Shown: positions 33,101 to 43,100 of the stretch, in pieces
Numbering within the stretch: position 1 is the stretch's first letter
How the letters are laid out: each line of letters begins with the position of its first letter
Source of the DNA: Enoplolaimus lenunculus
Lineage: Eukaryota > Nematoda > Enoplea > Enoplida > Thoracostomopsidae
Reading direction: 5' to 3'
Assembly: GCA_030248215.1 (NCBI GenBank)
Contig: JASANG010000033.1
Coordinates: 62,001 to 126,000, forward strand
DNA length: 64,000 nt
The notes under the pieces: model-generated
Told to the model about the DNA's origin: nothing
The model's input: the letters and a program-made list of their open reading frames with translations, nothing else
Databases searched by the model: none
Position numbers and translations under genes: made by a program

Positions 33101-35360
33101 CGCAATGGTACAGAAACATAGAATAGCGTAACATTGTCGTTGTTAAAGTGTTAAAAATGCATCGGCACGAGGTGTTAAACTTTGTCACGTAAACACTTTG
33201 GGTACCTTACGCTACGGAAGGAAGAATTGCGAGATACGTTATGATATTTGAATGAAATCTAGTATAAGATTTGAATTCATTATCCGGCTCCAGCTCAGGC
33301 CGGATATAGATTATACGGCTCCGGCTCCGTCAGTTTTTGGTAACCGGTCGAACCCTGGATATAAATATAAAAAAATATAAAAGAAAGCAAATATACTATA
33401 TACAATAACAAAATGTAACTCAGGGTTCCACCGGAATTCCTGTTCCGGCCGGAATTCCTGTAAAAGTTCACTTCTTGTTATTGTCCCAGTTTTGTGGCAA
33501 ATTATTCGAATAACTTAAATATTGAAAACTTTGTTTTCGAAAAATTGTTAATTCGCAATGAGTGTTTTTGAAATTAGTTCAGTTTTGTTAATAAGGTGTT
33601 AAATTAAAATTTCATATGTTTTCGCAAAACTTCACTACGAAATTTCTGAAAATTCGCTTAATGCACTTTTTTTGGCTAATTGTCTACATAGTACAACAGT
33701 AATTCGGTGGTGAAAATTACTTCAAATTCTGGTTCCTGTTCCTGCAAAAAATTCAACTTCTGTTCTTGCTCCGGCAAGACTTAGTTCCTTGTGAAACACT
33801 TATTATGACATATCTAAAAATTACAAGCCAAAATTGTGACTGCTTTTGTTACAGTTCTATGTGCAAGTACATAGCACATCTCTAAAAATTTTAACATCAA
33901 TCTTTGAGTGCTGTGGTAGATGAACTAATTAAAAACCATGAAAGAAAACTTTTGTAATATATCTAAGCACAAACAAAGCCAAGTAATGTGGCATCAATAC
34001 GTGCTTGCTTTATTCCTTCACTGCGTGGCTTTAAATCGACAGACTCGAAATCTTTGAGCAAATCATCAGCTCTATGGTAGCCTTTGTACAACAAAGCCAC
34101 AACACATCTGAAAATAATGAAGTTAAAAAGCTACGTGCAAAGAGAAATGTTTAAACACAGCAGATGACCGAGAATTTTGCTAATACTGTACTGCTTCTGC
34201 GCAGCACAAATTTAGGTAAATGCAATGGCGGATCTAAGGTGGCACTGCGACCTAGGCCACAAACAAGTACGTTTCGTTCTAAATTTAATCACTAAAACTG
34301 TATTTGTCTTGTCCGCTTGCTTAGATCGCGAGTTCTCTTTCGCTATTTTGTCTCAAGCGGCCTGCTCTTTACAGAATATAAAAAGTTCAATTAATGAGCA
34401 GTAAGCATAGTATGCATTACAAATTATTTGGTATGTATCTATGTATATATGATTAGAAACTACCGACTTAAAATTTCTGCCTGTTGATCTGCAATTTGCC
34501 ATCAGTTGGGTATGCTAGTACACGGCGGTTTTAGTTCTTAGTGGTTGCAACTGAAAATGAGGGGCGTTCTAGGAGGTTTTGATTCCATCAACCAATGCCG
34601 AACAATTCTCAGACCAGCGCGCTGCCACTGATCCACGCCGTTTCACTCAGCTCTTGAATAGAGCTTCTACGTTTTTGTCTCATAAGCACTTCGACCATTT
34701 TACTACACGTATCTTGGTTCTCGTGTGCTTCTAATGCTGCTACATATGAATGCACAACACATGCATCAGCATTTGACCGAAGTGCTGCATCAGCATTGTG
34801 GAATGACAAAATAGTATCGGGTAGGGTTTTACAGTTTGGCTCTTCACGGAAATCAATGTAGGCTTATCCCTAGATTCGCTACGGCTCAAGGGACGCGGCA
34901 CGGCAATAAGTCTTTACAGGGGAACTTTTGTATAATATGAAATATTTCTAAGCTCTAGGAGTTGAAACAGGATGAACGAATTCTCGAAGCCAGAATTTAG
35001 ACCGAGCTTTGAAGAATACGCGAGCGAAGCAACCGAGAAGCTATACATTTTTCTATTTTTAAAGTTGGTCCATACGTAATTTTTGTATCTAATGTAAATT
35101 TTAGCCCAAGTACTCCTATGGTTGAAGAGGAAGGGCCGCGGCAACCCCGCCCCTCTCGGTACGCCCCTGCATGTCACACAACTAACTCAAAATTTAGAAA
35201 CAAAAACAGAAACGTCAATCAATTGTGTTCTTTCGTATTTCACAGAAAATTAGTAATAGGCATACCCTAAAATCAGAGCAACCGCCGCAAGTATAATTTG
35301 AACAGTACAACGAACACCGAACGTGAGTACGGACAAAATCACTCCAAGCGCAAGCCACAT
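16367..35360 (-). CDS. SNX13: SNX13-like sorting nexin (TM-PXA-RGS-PX-nexin C), 24 exons, complete
   Basis: I could place 24 exons, all joined in frame: 2931 coding bases, 976 residues plus stop, against about 957-968 in human SNX13. The family tethers ER to endolysosomes or lipid droplets, binds PI3P through PX and has an RGS domain reported to act on G-alpha-s. Order here: N-terminal membrane helix (residues 4-40), PXA (about 95-290), RGS (about 375-505), PX (about 584-705) and nexin C (about 790-905). Every domain aligns with human SNX13 in sequence and order. Two donors are weak: exon 2 ends at a GTTTGT site and exon 3 at GTCAGA. Of the exon 2 options tried, only the GTTTGT one keeps the frame. 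Introns 1-22 are loaded with small transposons. The gene is divergent from the P450 gene and convergent with INIP. Exon coordinates follow in the sub-entries. Confidence 0.93.
17156..17490. mobile_element. Mutator-like miniature element, 9-bp target duplication
   Basis: A 335-bp element in SNX13 intron 23. It starts GGCGGAGGTACGGAATATGG and its other end, inverted, reads GGCGGAGGTACGGAATCTGG, so the ends are near-identical inverted repeats of about 26 bp. The flanks are a perfect 9-bp direct repeat GAGCATCTC (17147-17155 and 17491-17499). A 9-bp duplication is characteristic of Mutator-type transposases. The interior is AT-rich with no transposase. Confidence 0.88.
18616..18752 (+). repeat. 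69-bp tandem duplication in SNX13 intron 21
   Basis: Two adjacent units share AAAAATGCCGTTTGTT and GAATTAGTAGTCTAAATCG, with the second unit starting 69 bases after the first and differing at several sites. It is a local duplication without gene content. Confidence 0.75.
21506..24960 (-). CDS. SNX13: SNX13 exons 10-16: RGS domain and RGS-PX linker
   Basis: Exons 24855-24960, 23968-24026, 23589-23735, 22809-22913, 22374-22503, 22013-22050 and 21506-21584. The RGS core reads VGFLLNNNLALSYF, QTDGGQNLIYLFLAIEGY, YDQYLAEN and LDDALLKKIFNRL, aligned with human FFMDYMQQTGG, EGYRV, YEQYLSEK and DYLVAKL. Exon 14 carries VYEILRNDKRFYSAFRQSPA, matching VYELMLRDERFYPSFRQNA. Exon 15 is only 38 nt (GDSGDSATLLGS), an acidic, serine-rich linker as in vertebrates. 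Whether the RGS box still has GAP activity cannot be judged from this. Confidence 0.92.
25302..25645. mobile_element. hAT-like miniature element (CAGGGTGCGACCG ends)
   Basis: Starts CAGGGTGCGACCGAATATT and ends AATATCGG-type wording closing with ATTCGGTCGCACCTTG, an inverted repeat with one mismatch over the outer 12 bases. Flanks AACAGCGC (25294-25301) and CACAGAGC (25646-25653) agree at 6 of 8 positions, consistent with an old 8-bp duplication. CAGGG termini plus 8 bp indicate the hAT superfamily. It lies in SNX13 intron 9. Confidence 0.72.
26196..30286 (-). CDS. SNX13: SNX13 exons 5-9: rest of PXA and linker
   Basis: Exons 30179-30286, 29164-29252, 27196-27279, 26509-26650 and 26196-26299. 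Exon 5 reads DLELDMEQNYCRDLVSTS and exon 6 YLRDLCDIILYLVLPKEDF, matching CRDLVCTS and FLRDLCEVLLYLLLPPGDF of human SNX13. Exon 7 reads VSEPDYVNHTIMWL. Exons 8 and 9 give the helical linker with DNIQELEAIEACLASEI and IKQQLNSLMYVKNLVELRL. All introns use GT-AG with TTTTAG- or TGCAG-type acceptors. Intron 5 contains a hAT-like element immediately after the exon 5 donor. Intron 6 contains a second transposon and a 303-bp tandem duplication. Confidence 0.92.
27337..28175. mobile_element. Non-autonomous transposon (ATGGGCA ends) in SNX13 intron 6
   Basis: The left end GATGGGCATCCAATATT and right end ATATCTGGTGCCCATC are inverted, each followed inward by runs of GGATATCCGG. The interior stretch TTTTCGTTTCTCAAGCACTT and CACAAGCTGATTG matches, inverted, the copies at 39540-40097 and 48930-49480. 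No transposase frame. I could not find a clean target duplication. Confidence 0.7.
28362..28967 (+). repeat. Tandem duplication, two 303-bp units
   Basis: Units begin TGTAAGACTGTACTCTTGAAG at 28362 and 28665 and run to AGGCCACAAAT. Comparing the two by eye I find only a few differences (for example GTTAGTG versus GTAAGTG and CACCCAGG versus CACCTAGG), so the duplication is recent. Each unit contains GGTCTCGGTCTCGG words of the hAT-like family seen at 29412-30162. Confidence 0.9.
29412..30162. mobile_element. hAT-like element inserted at an SNX13 splice donor
   Basis: Begins CAGGGATGACCGGTCTCGG and ends CCAAGACCGTCCATCCCTG, inverted repeats rich in GGTCTCGG. Flanks are TAACGCTG (29404-29411) and CAACGCTG (30163-30170), 7 of 8 identical. 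Together with the CAGGG ends this marks a hAT insertion. No transposase is present in the 751 bp. The right flank ends one base before the CACTTAC complement of the exon 5 donor (30172-30178). Related relics occur at 28250-28970, 31775-32250 and 32920-33020. Confidence 0.85.
30982..35360 (-). CDS. SNX13: SNX13 exons 1-4: membrane anchor and start of PXA
   Basis: Exon 1 is 35266-35360 and starts at the ATG whose product reads MWLALGVILSVLTFGVRC, a hydrophobic anchor like the two-helix N terminus of human SNX13. Exon 2 is 33975-34107 (VVALLYKGYHRADDLL, compare VVTLLFGKTNSEKYL in human). Exon 3 is 31391-31483 (NYERLSGSARCDTIITE). Exon 4 is 30982-31219 and opens the PXA domain with IIELTLRDYVSPWYG and VDWVPFLTTYLVDDFASHI, closely matching LRDYVQYWY and IDWQPYFTTRIVDDFGTH. 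Introns 1 and 3 carry large repeats. An extra microexon between exons 2 and 3 cannot be excluded. Confidence 0.85.
31578..33357. mobile_element. Composite hAT-like region in SNX13 intron 3
   Basis: Starts CAGGGTGCGACCGGATATCC and ends CCGGTCGAACCCTG, the same termini as the 344-bp element at 25302-25645. The interior holds at least two fragments of the GGTCTCGG family (31775-32250 and about 32920-33020), plus a TAAGCC-rich fragment near 32360-32450. It looks like one element that collected others, or two solo ends with unrelated filler. The 8-bp flanks do not match, so the single-element reading is uncertain. Confidence 0.55.
34609..34870 (-). other. Unrecognised open frame inside SNX13 intron 1
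   Basis: A minus-strand frame of about 85 codons ending at 34609. It includes DTILSFHNADAALRSNADAC and MVEVLMRQKRRSSIQELSE. Composition is protein-like (alanine-rich amphipathic stretch), but I recognise no family, and no ATG start or matching exons are evident. It could be a captured exon, a transposase remnant or chance. Confidence 0.25.
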
Positions 35361-36049
35361 GTATAACGAGTGAAATCTACTGTAGTTTTACATTGTTTAT
35401 TTCGTTTACGAAAGCTTTGAATATCTGTAATATGCATATAAGCAGTACATATGATACACACAATCGCAACGTTATAAGTAGGACAATCTTTAACAAAGTT
35501 GGACACTAGCTAAGGCAATACCATGAAAGATAACATGTTTATTTATATTTTTATTCCAAATCGTCAGTTAGATGGTGGTCCATGTAAAGATAAGGGACGG
35601 GACTACTTTCTGTGGGACTGCAATCGAGTAATCTTAAGCTATAAGTTCATATTACGATTATGACCCTGTTCTATACATTCGTTCGGATGGCTAAATATTA
35701 AATTACACAAAATAAATTCGGAATATCACAACACTTACAAACATAAATCACTTTACAAAGAGAAAGAACTAATTTATCTGTCAGGTAGCGTCGGCAACCG
35801 CTGAATATTGTCTTAAAAAATATATTCAAGACATGTTTTCTGAAATTTAAGACAATTAACACTCCAGACATATGTCTTGAATTCAAGACTTTCAGAAAAG
35901 TGTAAAATTTAAGACTTTGTTTCTTTAACAATTATAAGCTAATGTATGAAATACAAGACAAAGATTATCCATGATAATGAGTCTATAAACTCGGGCAAAA
36001 CCTCAAGGAAATACCCAAATTTTACAACCTATACATCCAAGATATCAAC

Positions 36050-36322
36050 TTAACCCTTTCACTCACAGAGTATACTATGAGCAATTAAATACAATATTGT
36101 ACTAGCATTATACACACACTGAGAGCAGTATTTAAAATTTATAACATATGCGCAGTGCAAAATCTGCACAAGACGTGAGAGCCTACTCGGGCTCGAGCGT
36201 CAAGCTCCTATAGCTCAGTGGTCATCGTAAGCGCCTCCCACCCGTCAGACTGGGGTTCGAATCTTACCTTGAAATTTACATCTCATATGAAATTGAAAAT
36301 ATTCATGTGGAGAAAGGGTTAA
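36050..36322 (+). mobile_element. TTAA-flanked miniature element with tRNA-like interior
   Basis: Bounded by TTAA at 36050-36053 and 36319-36322, with ends CCCTTTCACTC and, inverted, CCCTTTCTCCAC. TTAA duplication with CCC ends is the mark of piggyBac-type transposases. Inside is a tRNA-like stretch: TAGCTCAGTGGTCATCG (A-box-like) and GGGGTTCGAATC (B box) about 40 bases on. A second copy with the same architecture is at 63319-63589 and a partial one at 49620-49755. No acceptor stem closes the tRNA-like part, so it is not a functional tRNA. Confidence 0.75.
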
Positions 36323-36699
36323 ACATATTCCTAAGCCTAAGCGTTAGAACGATCATATTCCTAATCTTAAGCCTAAAGCGAAAGAATGAGCATATTCCTA
36401 AGCCTAAGCCAAGGAAAAAATTGTTCTAAAGCGTAAGCTTATTCTATCTGTATGTGTTGACCTAGCCTGCCACGTGGCATAAATCTATTTGTGACAAATG
36501 TTTCATTTCGGATATATGTCCGGATTCATGAATTGCCGAACATCAGGATACCAAAAGTACTGCATCCCTATCGCTATTTTTAACATCTGATGGCATATTT
36601 AATTGAGTTGAGTATTGATCGCTAACTACCTATAGTATCAAGTATCAACTGTGGATTATCATTCCTCATGGCAGTAGGATGAAACTTTACACCTACAGC

Positions 36700-36835
36700 T
36701 CTTGAAAAAAGTGATTTTTGAGAGATGAATGTTTCAAATATCGTACTAATCCTCTATAAGCAAAAAACGTGCCTAGAATATAACCCTACTACAGACCCAC
36801 CAGAAACCCGGACGGCCCTAAAAGTAACATGGGCC
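36700..36835 (-). mobile_element. Partial GGCC-ended miniature transposon
   Basis: Right end CCCTAAAAGTAACATGGGCC and the internal ACAGACCCACCAGAAACC match, inverted, the left end of the intact element at 7112-7291. The other end is not recognisable. Confidence 0.6.
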
Positions 36836-37651
36836 AGTGCCCCTTGCATATTGTAAACTGGGGAAATCGGACGCAACAGCACTCGTTATATTTTCGGTAA
36901 ACTTTAGTAGTAAGCGCAATTTTGCCTCACTATAGCAATAGTATTGTTTCTAGGCCCAAATTGATAAAATTTTGCATACTTTGTTGCGGTTCATTTGCAA
37001 CGTTTTACTTTTTGAAATTTCAGATTCACACAACTTTACTTTTCGGAATTTCAGATGCGCAACTATAGCAGGTATACCTAGATAGTTTGATAACCTGAAC
37101 TGGTAATAGGAGCTGAACGCAGCAGACAGCACGTTTACTGATTATATAAAAACCTATTTTAGGAGATCGGTTGTTGAAAACAGGAGATACTTGTAAAACA
37201 TGAAGCAAAGCGATAGTTTTGCTAAAATTAGCAGCCTTCAAAACGGTTCCATCAGTGAGATAATACGCCTAGCAACAGTAACCAACAAAATCGTGTGGTA
37301 GTCTGTCGACATGTTCTCTGGGTTGTGATGCTGTTTTTTGGCAATGTGTGCTGTCTGTAACTCCTGAACCATGTTTTAAAGTCTTGTCTCGTATAGAAAG
37401 TTTATATTTGTTCTTGATTTTTGAACATTTGATTTTTAGCAGACAAGCTGCATATACAGGCGGTATTATTCGATGTAATCCATTTTGACAACGTTCACAA
37501 ATTTAGTTTTCTAAGCTTTAAACCGGAACTTTTTATAGCAAGATTATTTTCTGACTTGCGTTTACTAGTTTGTTCATTATTTACGAAAATAGCTTACCAT
37601 ACCACCATTGCCACTAGCAACTGCAATGTTCGTTCATTTTCTTGGAGGAAC

Positions 37652-37711
37652 GCAAATCCGTGCTACAACTATTACATATTTAAATCCGTGCTACAACTAT
37701 TACATATTTAA
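37652..37711 (+). repeat. 28-bp perfect tandem duplication
   Basis: AAATCCGTGCTACAACTATT followed by ACATATTT is present twice in a row without a difference. A small, recent replication slip. Confidence 0.85.
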
Positions 37712-38324
37712 ATACGATAAAAGACTATTTTTGTTCTTAAAAATTCTTAATAAATTGTTACACCGCAATCAGTTCAATAAGCGTGAAGGATAAGTTCCAG
37801 GTGGTTCGTGCTGAGCTTTAATGTGGCTTGCGAACAGGGTGCACTACGACTCGATTTTCATTTCGGGCTAAAATCTGTGACTCTTTGTGTTTCTTTCAAT
37901 AAAATATCCAACATTTCTGTATTTTTTATGCCCATAGTTGGTATACAGCGTTAAACCGCTTAAGAATCATTCAGTATTTCCATTTAGGTATATATGCTGT
38001 AATTGGTTGATTTCGATTAAAAATATAGTGTTATTAGAACACGTGTAACAAATGTTAGTTTAATTTTTAAGCACTTGAATTTTAGTGGTGAAAACTTTAA
38101 TGGTGATACCTATTTTCTAATAGATAGCCGATTTTGTTCAAAACCGTAAGGTTAAAAAATACCGGAACCGAAACCGGAAAAGAAAACATTATTGTTACCG
38201 AAAAATTAGGTTTTAAAGCTATTTTTATTGCTCCTAATGGGAGTGTGTAACTTGATATTTACACAAGTTCCGTTTGTGTTGTGATTATATATGTGCCCTG
38301 TGTGTCTGTGTTTGTCTGTACAAG

Positions 38325-38476
38325 TGTTGACCTAAGGCCAACACTCGAAAATTTTTAAAATTCTCGAGTGTTATTTATATACCTTAAGTTAACGCAAAAT
38401 TTTCGATAACCTCAGGTTAACACTCGAAAATTTTAAAAAATTTTCCACTGTTAACCTGTGGTTATAACATGTTCTG
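38325..38476. repeat. Cluster of short inverted and direct repeats
   Basis: AACACTCGAAAATTTT is followed by its near complement AAAATTCTCGAGTGTT, then a second direct copy GTTAACACTCGAAAATTTT and GTTAACCTGTGG. The cluster can fold into an AT-rich hairpin and probably represents a foldback remnant. Confidence 0.6.
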
Positions 38477-39539
38477 CAGTAACTCGAGACATTTTATTGT
38501 GGATGCTGCATTATTGTTAGCGGTCCGGAGTAATTTTTTTAATCTAATTTTTCTGTTTTGCAAATCCTCTATTTTAGCAGAAGTTAAATTCGCTTGCAAT
38601 GTTATTTTTACTGATTTCGGAGAGTCTTAGTATTATTTAAATAACGACGAGCTTTCAGTACTCGTGCAGCTAACATCACAGAATTTAAGCGACCTCCGGC
38701 TTCGCCGGAATGACTGAGAGCTGTTATTTTGAGACACATGATTGTTTTTTGTTTGAACTAAATCTGGAAACGCAGTTGAACCAGTTGTTCCAGCCAGGGA
38801 CATCTATATACTTATCAGCAGGGTGCAACACCGTAATTCTGATTCCGGTAGGGAAATATATTAAGTCATTTGCAAGAAACAAAACCTGCGTAATATATAC
38901 ATGAACCAAGTCGCGTCGCGAGATATAAACTATGCGTCATTTTTAAACTCTAGGGTTGTGGGAGACAACCCCACCCTGCTTAGTGTTGTTTCAAACTGCG
39001 GAAGGTTCAAGGACGCCCCAGCCTTCCCCACTCGTGAGAGAGACAAAGATCAAAATTGATTCAAAAAGTTTGGTTGTTACAGAAAAACTTTCCTTATACA
39101 TTTGTGTCGTGAAATTAATAGTAAATTAGGTGCGCTAACTTAGTCATCAAACACAATAAATAACGCAATTTTTAACGCAGCGCGTCGCTTATACACAGTA
39201 ATAGTAATATACATGAAAAGTATAGATGTCCGTACTGTTGAAAACACATATTTGGTTCCGCTTTTAGTCTATATACGATCACAAAAAGTGAAAGCTAATA
39301 TTTAAGTCTTAAAAAATTGAAATTTAATAGAAATTATCAGGGGGAGATTGTGAGGAGCCAAATCGGCATTATGTACCGATATATTAAGACTACAACGAGT
39401 CCTGAAGGTATTGACAAATATTACTTTAGCAACGTAACAACCAAAACATATTCCAAAGTTTAAACATTCTCAGCGTAAAAAACACAAGTCTAAAACAAAG
39501 CTTAAGCCTAAGCCCAAGGAAAAAATATAATAGTCTACC

Positions 39540-40097
39540 CCTCAGAACTCAGAAAAAAATTTGTTTAAAAATTGCGATTCAAAACAATCGCGAGCCTGAC
39601 CCCTGTCACAAATTTCTGGATCGACCGCTGAAGGCGGGGCACCACTGAACATAGGTTGATGTTTGTAGGATTTAGCGTAAGTATATTTCAATGTGGTTCT
39701 TTCTTTATGGAACGTGAACCGACTAATGTATAGTTTGAGCAAAGGGGGGCGTTTGATAGAATTGGAGACAAACCAAGTCAACTTAATTTCAGGTGGCCAA
39801 CGCAAGTATTTATTAGTTAGTAACAATCTTATGAACCGAATACCCAGCACTATTGAAGCAGTTGCCTAATACAAAACTAGTTTCAGAATTGTATGTTACT
39901 TTCACAGCAATCAGCTTGTGAGCAACCGTACTTCTCTTAGAGCAACAAGTTATTAAAACAAGTGCTTGAAAAACGAAAATTAAGGTTCGGAAACCCAAAA
40001 AATGCAAAATTAAGTTTTGGATATCCAGATATCCGGATAAATCGCCGGCAAGAAATGCCGGATATCCGGATATAAAATATCCGATGCCCATCAGTAA
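39540..40097. mobile_element. Non-autonomous transposon (ATGGGCA family), right end intact
   Basis: Shares long stretches with 48930-49480, for example AAATTTCTGGATC, GGGGCACCACT and ATATTTCAATGTGGTTC, and inverted with 27337-28175. It ends GATATCCGG ... ATATCCGATGCCCATCAGTA. The left end is not clear, so it may be truncated. Its right end lies directly upstream of the P450 gene. Confidence 0.7.
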
Positions 40098-40098
40098 T

Positions 40099-40110
40099 AT
40101 ATATAAATAG
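40099..40110 (+). promoter_or_regulatory. TATA-like box of the P450 gene
   Basis: TATATAAATAG lies about 40 bases before the P450 start codon and matches TATAWAWR. This would give a very short 5' leader. It begins within two bases of the transposon end at 40097, so the element may have supplied or displaced the native promoter. Function is inferred from sequence only. Confidence 0.4.
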
Positions 40111-40144
40111 TTTTAGCTTCGACCCTGCTAGTAACATTATAATT

Positions 40145-43100
40145 ATGTTATATTTTGCTGTAACATTGATTGCCATATCCGTGATTTGGTATATTGTGCG
40201 CATTAACTTCGAAGATGTAGATGGACCTCCGGGTATGACAGTGATACGCACGCCAAATACATATCAATACTTAATAGGCAATTTTACATTTATCACTCTT
40301 GACAAACTTCCAAACTACTTTAGCGCAGGCATGAGCACAAGTCATCCGTCTATGCATAAACAAACTGCCTTTGTGGCTCAACGTACCCGGAACCATTGTA
40401 CAATTAACAATAACCAATTACACATTGTTTTTAACTAAAAGTTATTTTTTGACAAGCACAGTGTGAAAAATTTGCTACCATGCTTAGGTGGAACGGATAC
40501 GCCGGTTTAGCGGGTGATACGCCAATTGTTGATGAATTCGTCTGGGTTTAAGATGATAGCTGTTAAAATACCTCTAAAATATATTGGCATATACATGTAC
40601 TGTTTCGTACCATCAAGGAAACAAGCAGCCCCGGAAAGTTTCAAGAAGATGGGTGTATGCATATCCCGCATAAATTAGTCTGCCACCTGTTGCTGAACTG
40701 CGTGCAAAGTATATTTATAGTATGCATTTGGTTTGCATGATTCAATACCATATAGTAAGTTTGAACGAAAATAAATAATTTGACATAAGTGATTTAGGAA
40801 ACGTGATTTTACTTGAAGCAATAACTCATTGTAAAATGGAAACGGCCTTCATGCTGTATGATATATTGGCGAACAAATCGCACTATATTTGCCACAATAT
40901 TCGGTTGTGAACGCGAGCATTAATATATTTTTCGTATTAGAAATGTTTCTTTTATCATTCAGTGTTCATATTGCAGGCCCGTGGCATTTACCAGCAGTTG
41001 GACACTTGCCATTTATGAGGGCGTCTCGGCATTTGTACAAAGATTTTATTGCACTTTCGAAAAAGTATGGTGATGTGTTTTCCGTTAAGCTTGGACTAAA
41101 TTCGTACGTGATTTTAAATTCAGGTACAGTTTGTCAACGGTGTCAAAATGCTTTTGCGCTGATTGCAACTTATGTCGACTATTTTAACGGCAGTAAAACG
41201 AAAATTGCAATTTGTTGCATAATTTGATACTCATGGCAGTTGAACTTGAATGTGTTTGTTTCTGCATCATTCAGTTTGTGCAGAGTTACGTTTGGAACAC
41301 GACAACGGACTCACCTATGCGTCATTATGAATTTGAGCATATTTTGACTCTGTACCCTTTTCCCCACATTTAAGGTTTAGTCCCACATTTAAGGTTTAGG
41401 CTTAGACATCGGCTAAGGTTTACGCTTTAGGCTTATGTGAAAGCTGAGGAGGTTTAGGTAATCCTTTTTGAAACCGGAGTTTAAGCCAAAACCTAACGCT
41501 TTAGGCTTAGGTGAAGACTTAGAAGGTTTAAGTAATCCTTTTTGAACCTGGAGTCTAAGTCAAAACCTAACCTTGTGTCTAAGCCTAGGCCTGTGGACGG
41601 AAAGTCTGCAGGGTGGACAGGTCCGTAGCCAGCTCACCTGCGAGTAGGGGGGGCAAACATGGTTCAGGAGAGGCATTCAACGGTTTTCAATGACTTACAA
41701 GCAAGATTAAAAATCTTCTAGGTGGGAGCAAAAGTTTTCCAAGAGGGCTAGGCCTCCCTGCCCGCCTTGGCTACGGGCCCGAAGGTGAAGGTCGGCGATG
41801 TGAAAAAGTATAGGTTGGGTATACCAATCTTTTATGCGTTATCATCGCTAAATTATATATGTATGCGTCAGGATGGTCGTATGGTATAGCGAATAACGAT
41901 CGCGTTACTTCAACGGTATTGCTATATATCAGGCAATTGAACGAAAATTACGGGCGCATCAACCGGATGCCGAGTGGCCACCGATCCACATTATACAGAC
42001 CGGATCAACGCCAATACTTTGAGTTAGGATTTAGTACAAAATTGGTGTTCGCAGCGTCTTGTGCCGTTATACTTCACGCTCCCGGTATTTAGACTCTCCT
42101 TAGTTATGGGATCATTTACTGCAACCCTGGCGAGACTTTGATTAGTAAATATTGCAAAACGTCTTAGCTTTCTAGTTTTTGACTGAATATCAAACAGACG
42201 AATGTTCACGCAGTTACTGTAATGTTTAAGCTGATGCAATTAAAGAAATGTTCAATATGGGTGCATTTTGTGAGCGACCACGAACGCTGTTAGCATCGCT
42301 GGTGGCAAACGCAGGACGGCCAACACTGTATTTTGGCAGCGGTTGTAAAGCAAAGTTTAGCCAAACTGTGCTAATTGATGTTCTCAAACGATATCATGAT
42401 CTCGAAACGAAAATGATTAATAATCGCTTAGGAGCAGTAAGCAACTAATTTAACTATTAAAGAAGTTTTGATACTTATAGGGATGCATCTGGGTACGTGC
42501 TGTTGAGGTTAATATGTTTATCTGCGAAATTTTTCACGTTTTATCGCCGAACGCTTTCCGGCTTAACGACCAAAGCTGCTGGAACTTATTACATTTAAGA
42601 CGCGGTGTGGACGTCTACCCCGTGAGCGGTAGCAAGTTAAACGGAGTCATTCGCTCCTATGGCGTATAAACTCAACAGTTAAAAAATTCCAAAGTATGAG
42701 CGTGAACAGTTTGCGCTAGCGCATGTGAATAGACACCCGTCTCATGTAAACCTATTTTTTACCCTAACTTAATCGCTCTTTCGTAATTCGCCGTCGTTCG
42801 CATGCTTTGCACGCCTGATTCGGGATACTTGTTTTGGATTATATGCTGTTGTATTGCAGTTGTTGTCGTTGTTTTCTTGTTTTTAACCATTCCATCCGCA
42901 ATTGACGCGGTTTTTTGTTCAGTCTGATCCAGGCAGACTCCGTTTCGGGCTAAAGTCGGTTTAGGTTAGATTTGATTGTTACAGTGCAGACTTGTTTAGT
43001 GGGAATCGCATGATGATAATATTTTGATCGGCATATGTACAAAATTTTCTGAAAATCTGAAATGAACGGTGTGGATTCCGGTTTTTGTCCACGTGTGAGA

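Larger units (their letters stand above)
35361..39539. other. Divergent intergenic region between SNX13 and the P450 gene
   Basis: No exon-like sequence was found. The first part should contain the SNX13 promoter (minus strand). The remainder is a patchwork of repeats: AAGACTT-rich sequence at 35800-35960 related to 52430-52620, the TTAA element, a GGCC-ended transposon fragment, and an inverted-repeat cluster near 38340. Confidence 0.4.

Noticed and set aside
36205-36280. tRNA gene in the TTAA element
   Set aside because: A- and B-box-like sequence is present but no acceptor stem or canonical anticodon arm forms, and the same sequence recurs in another element copy.
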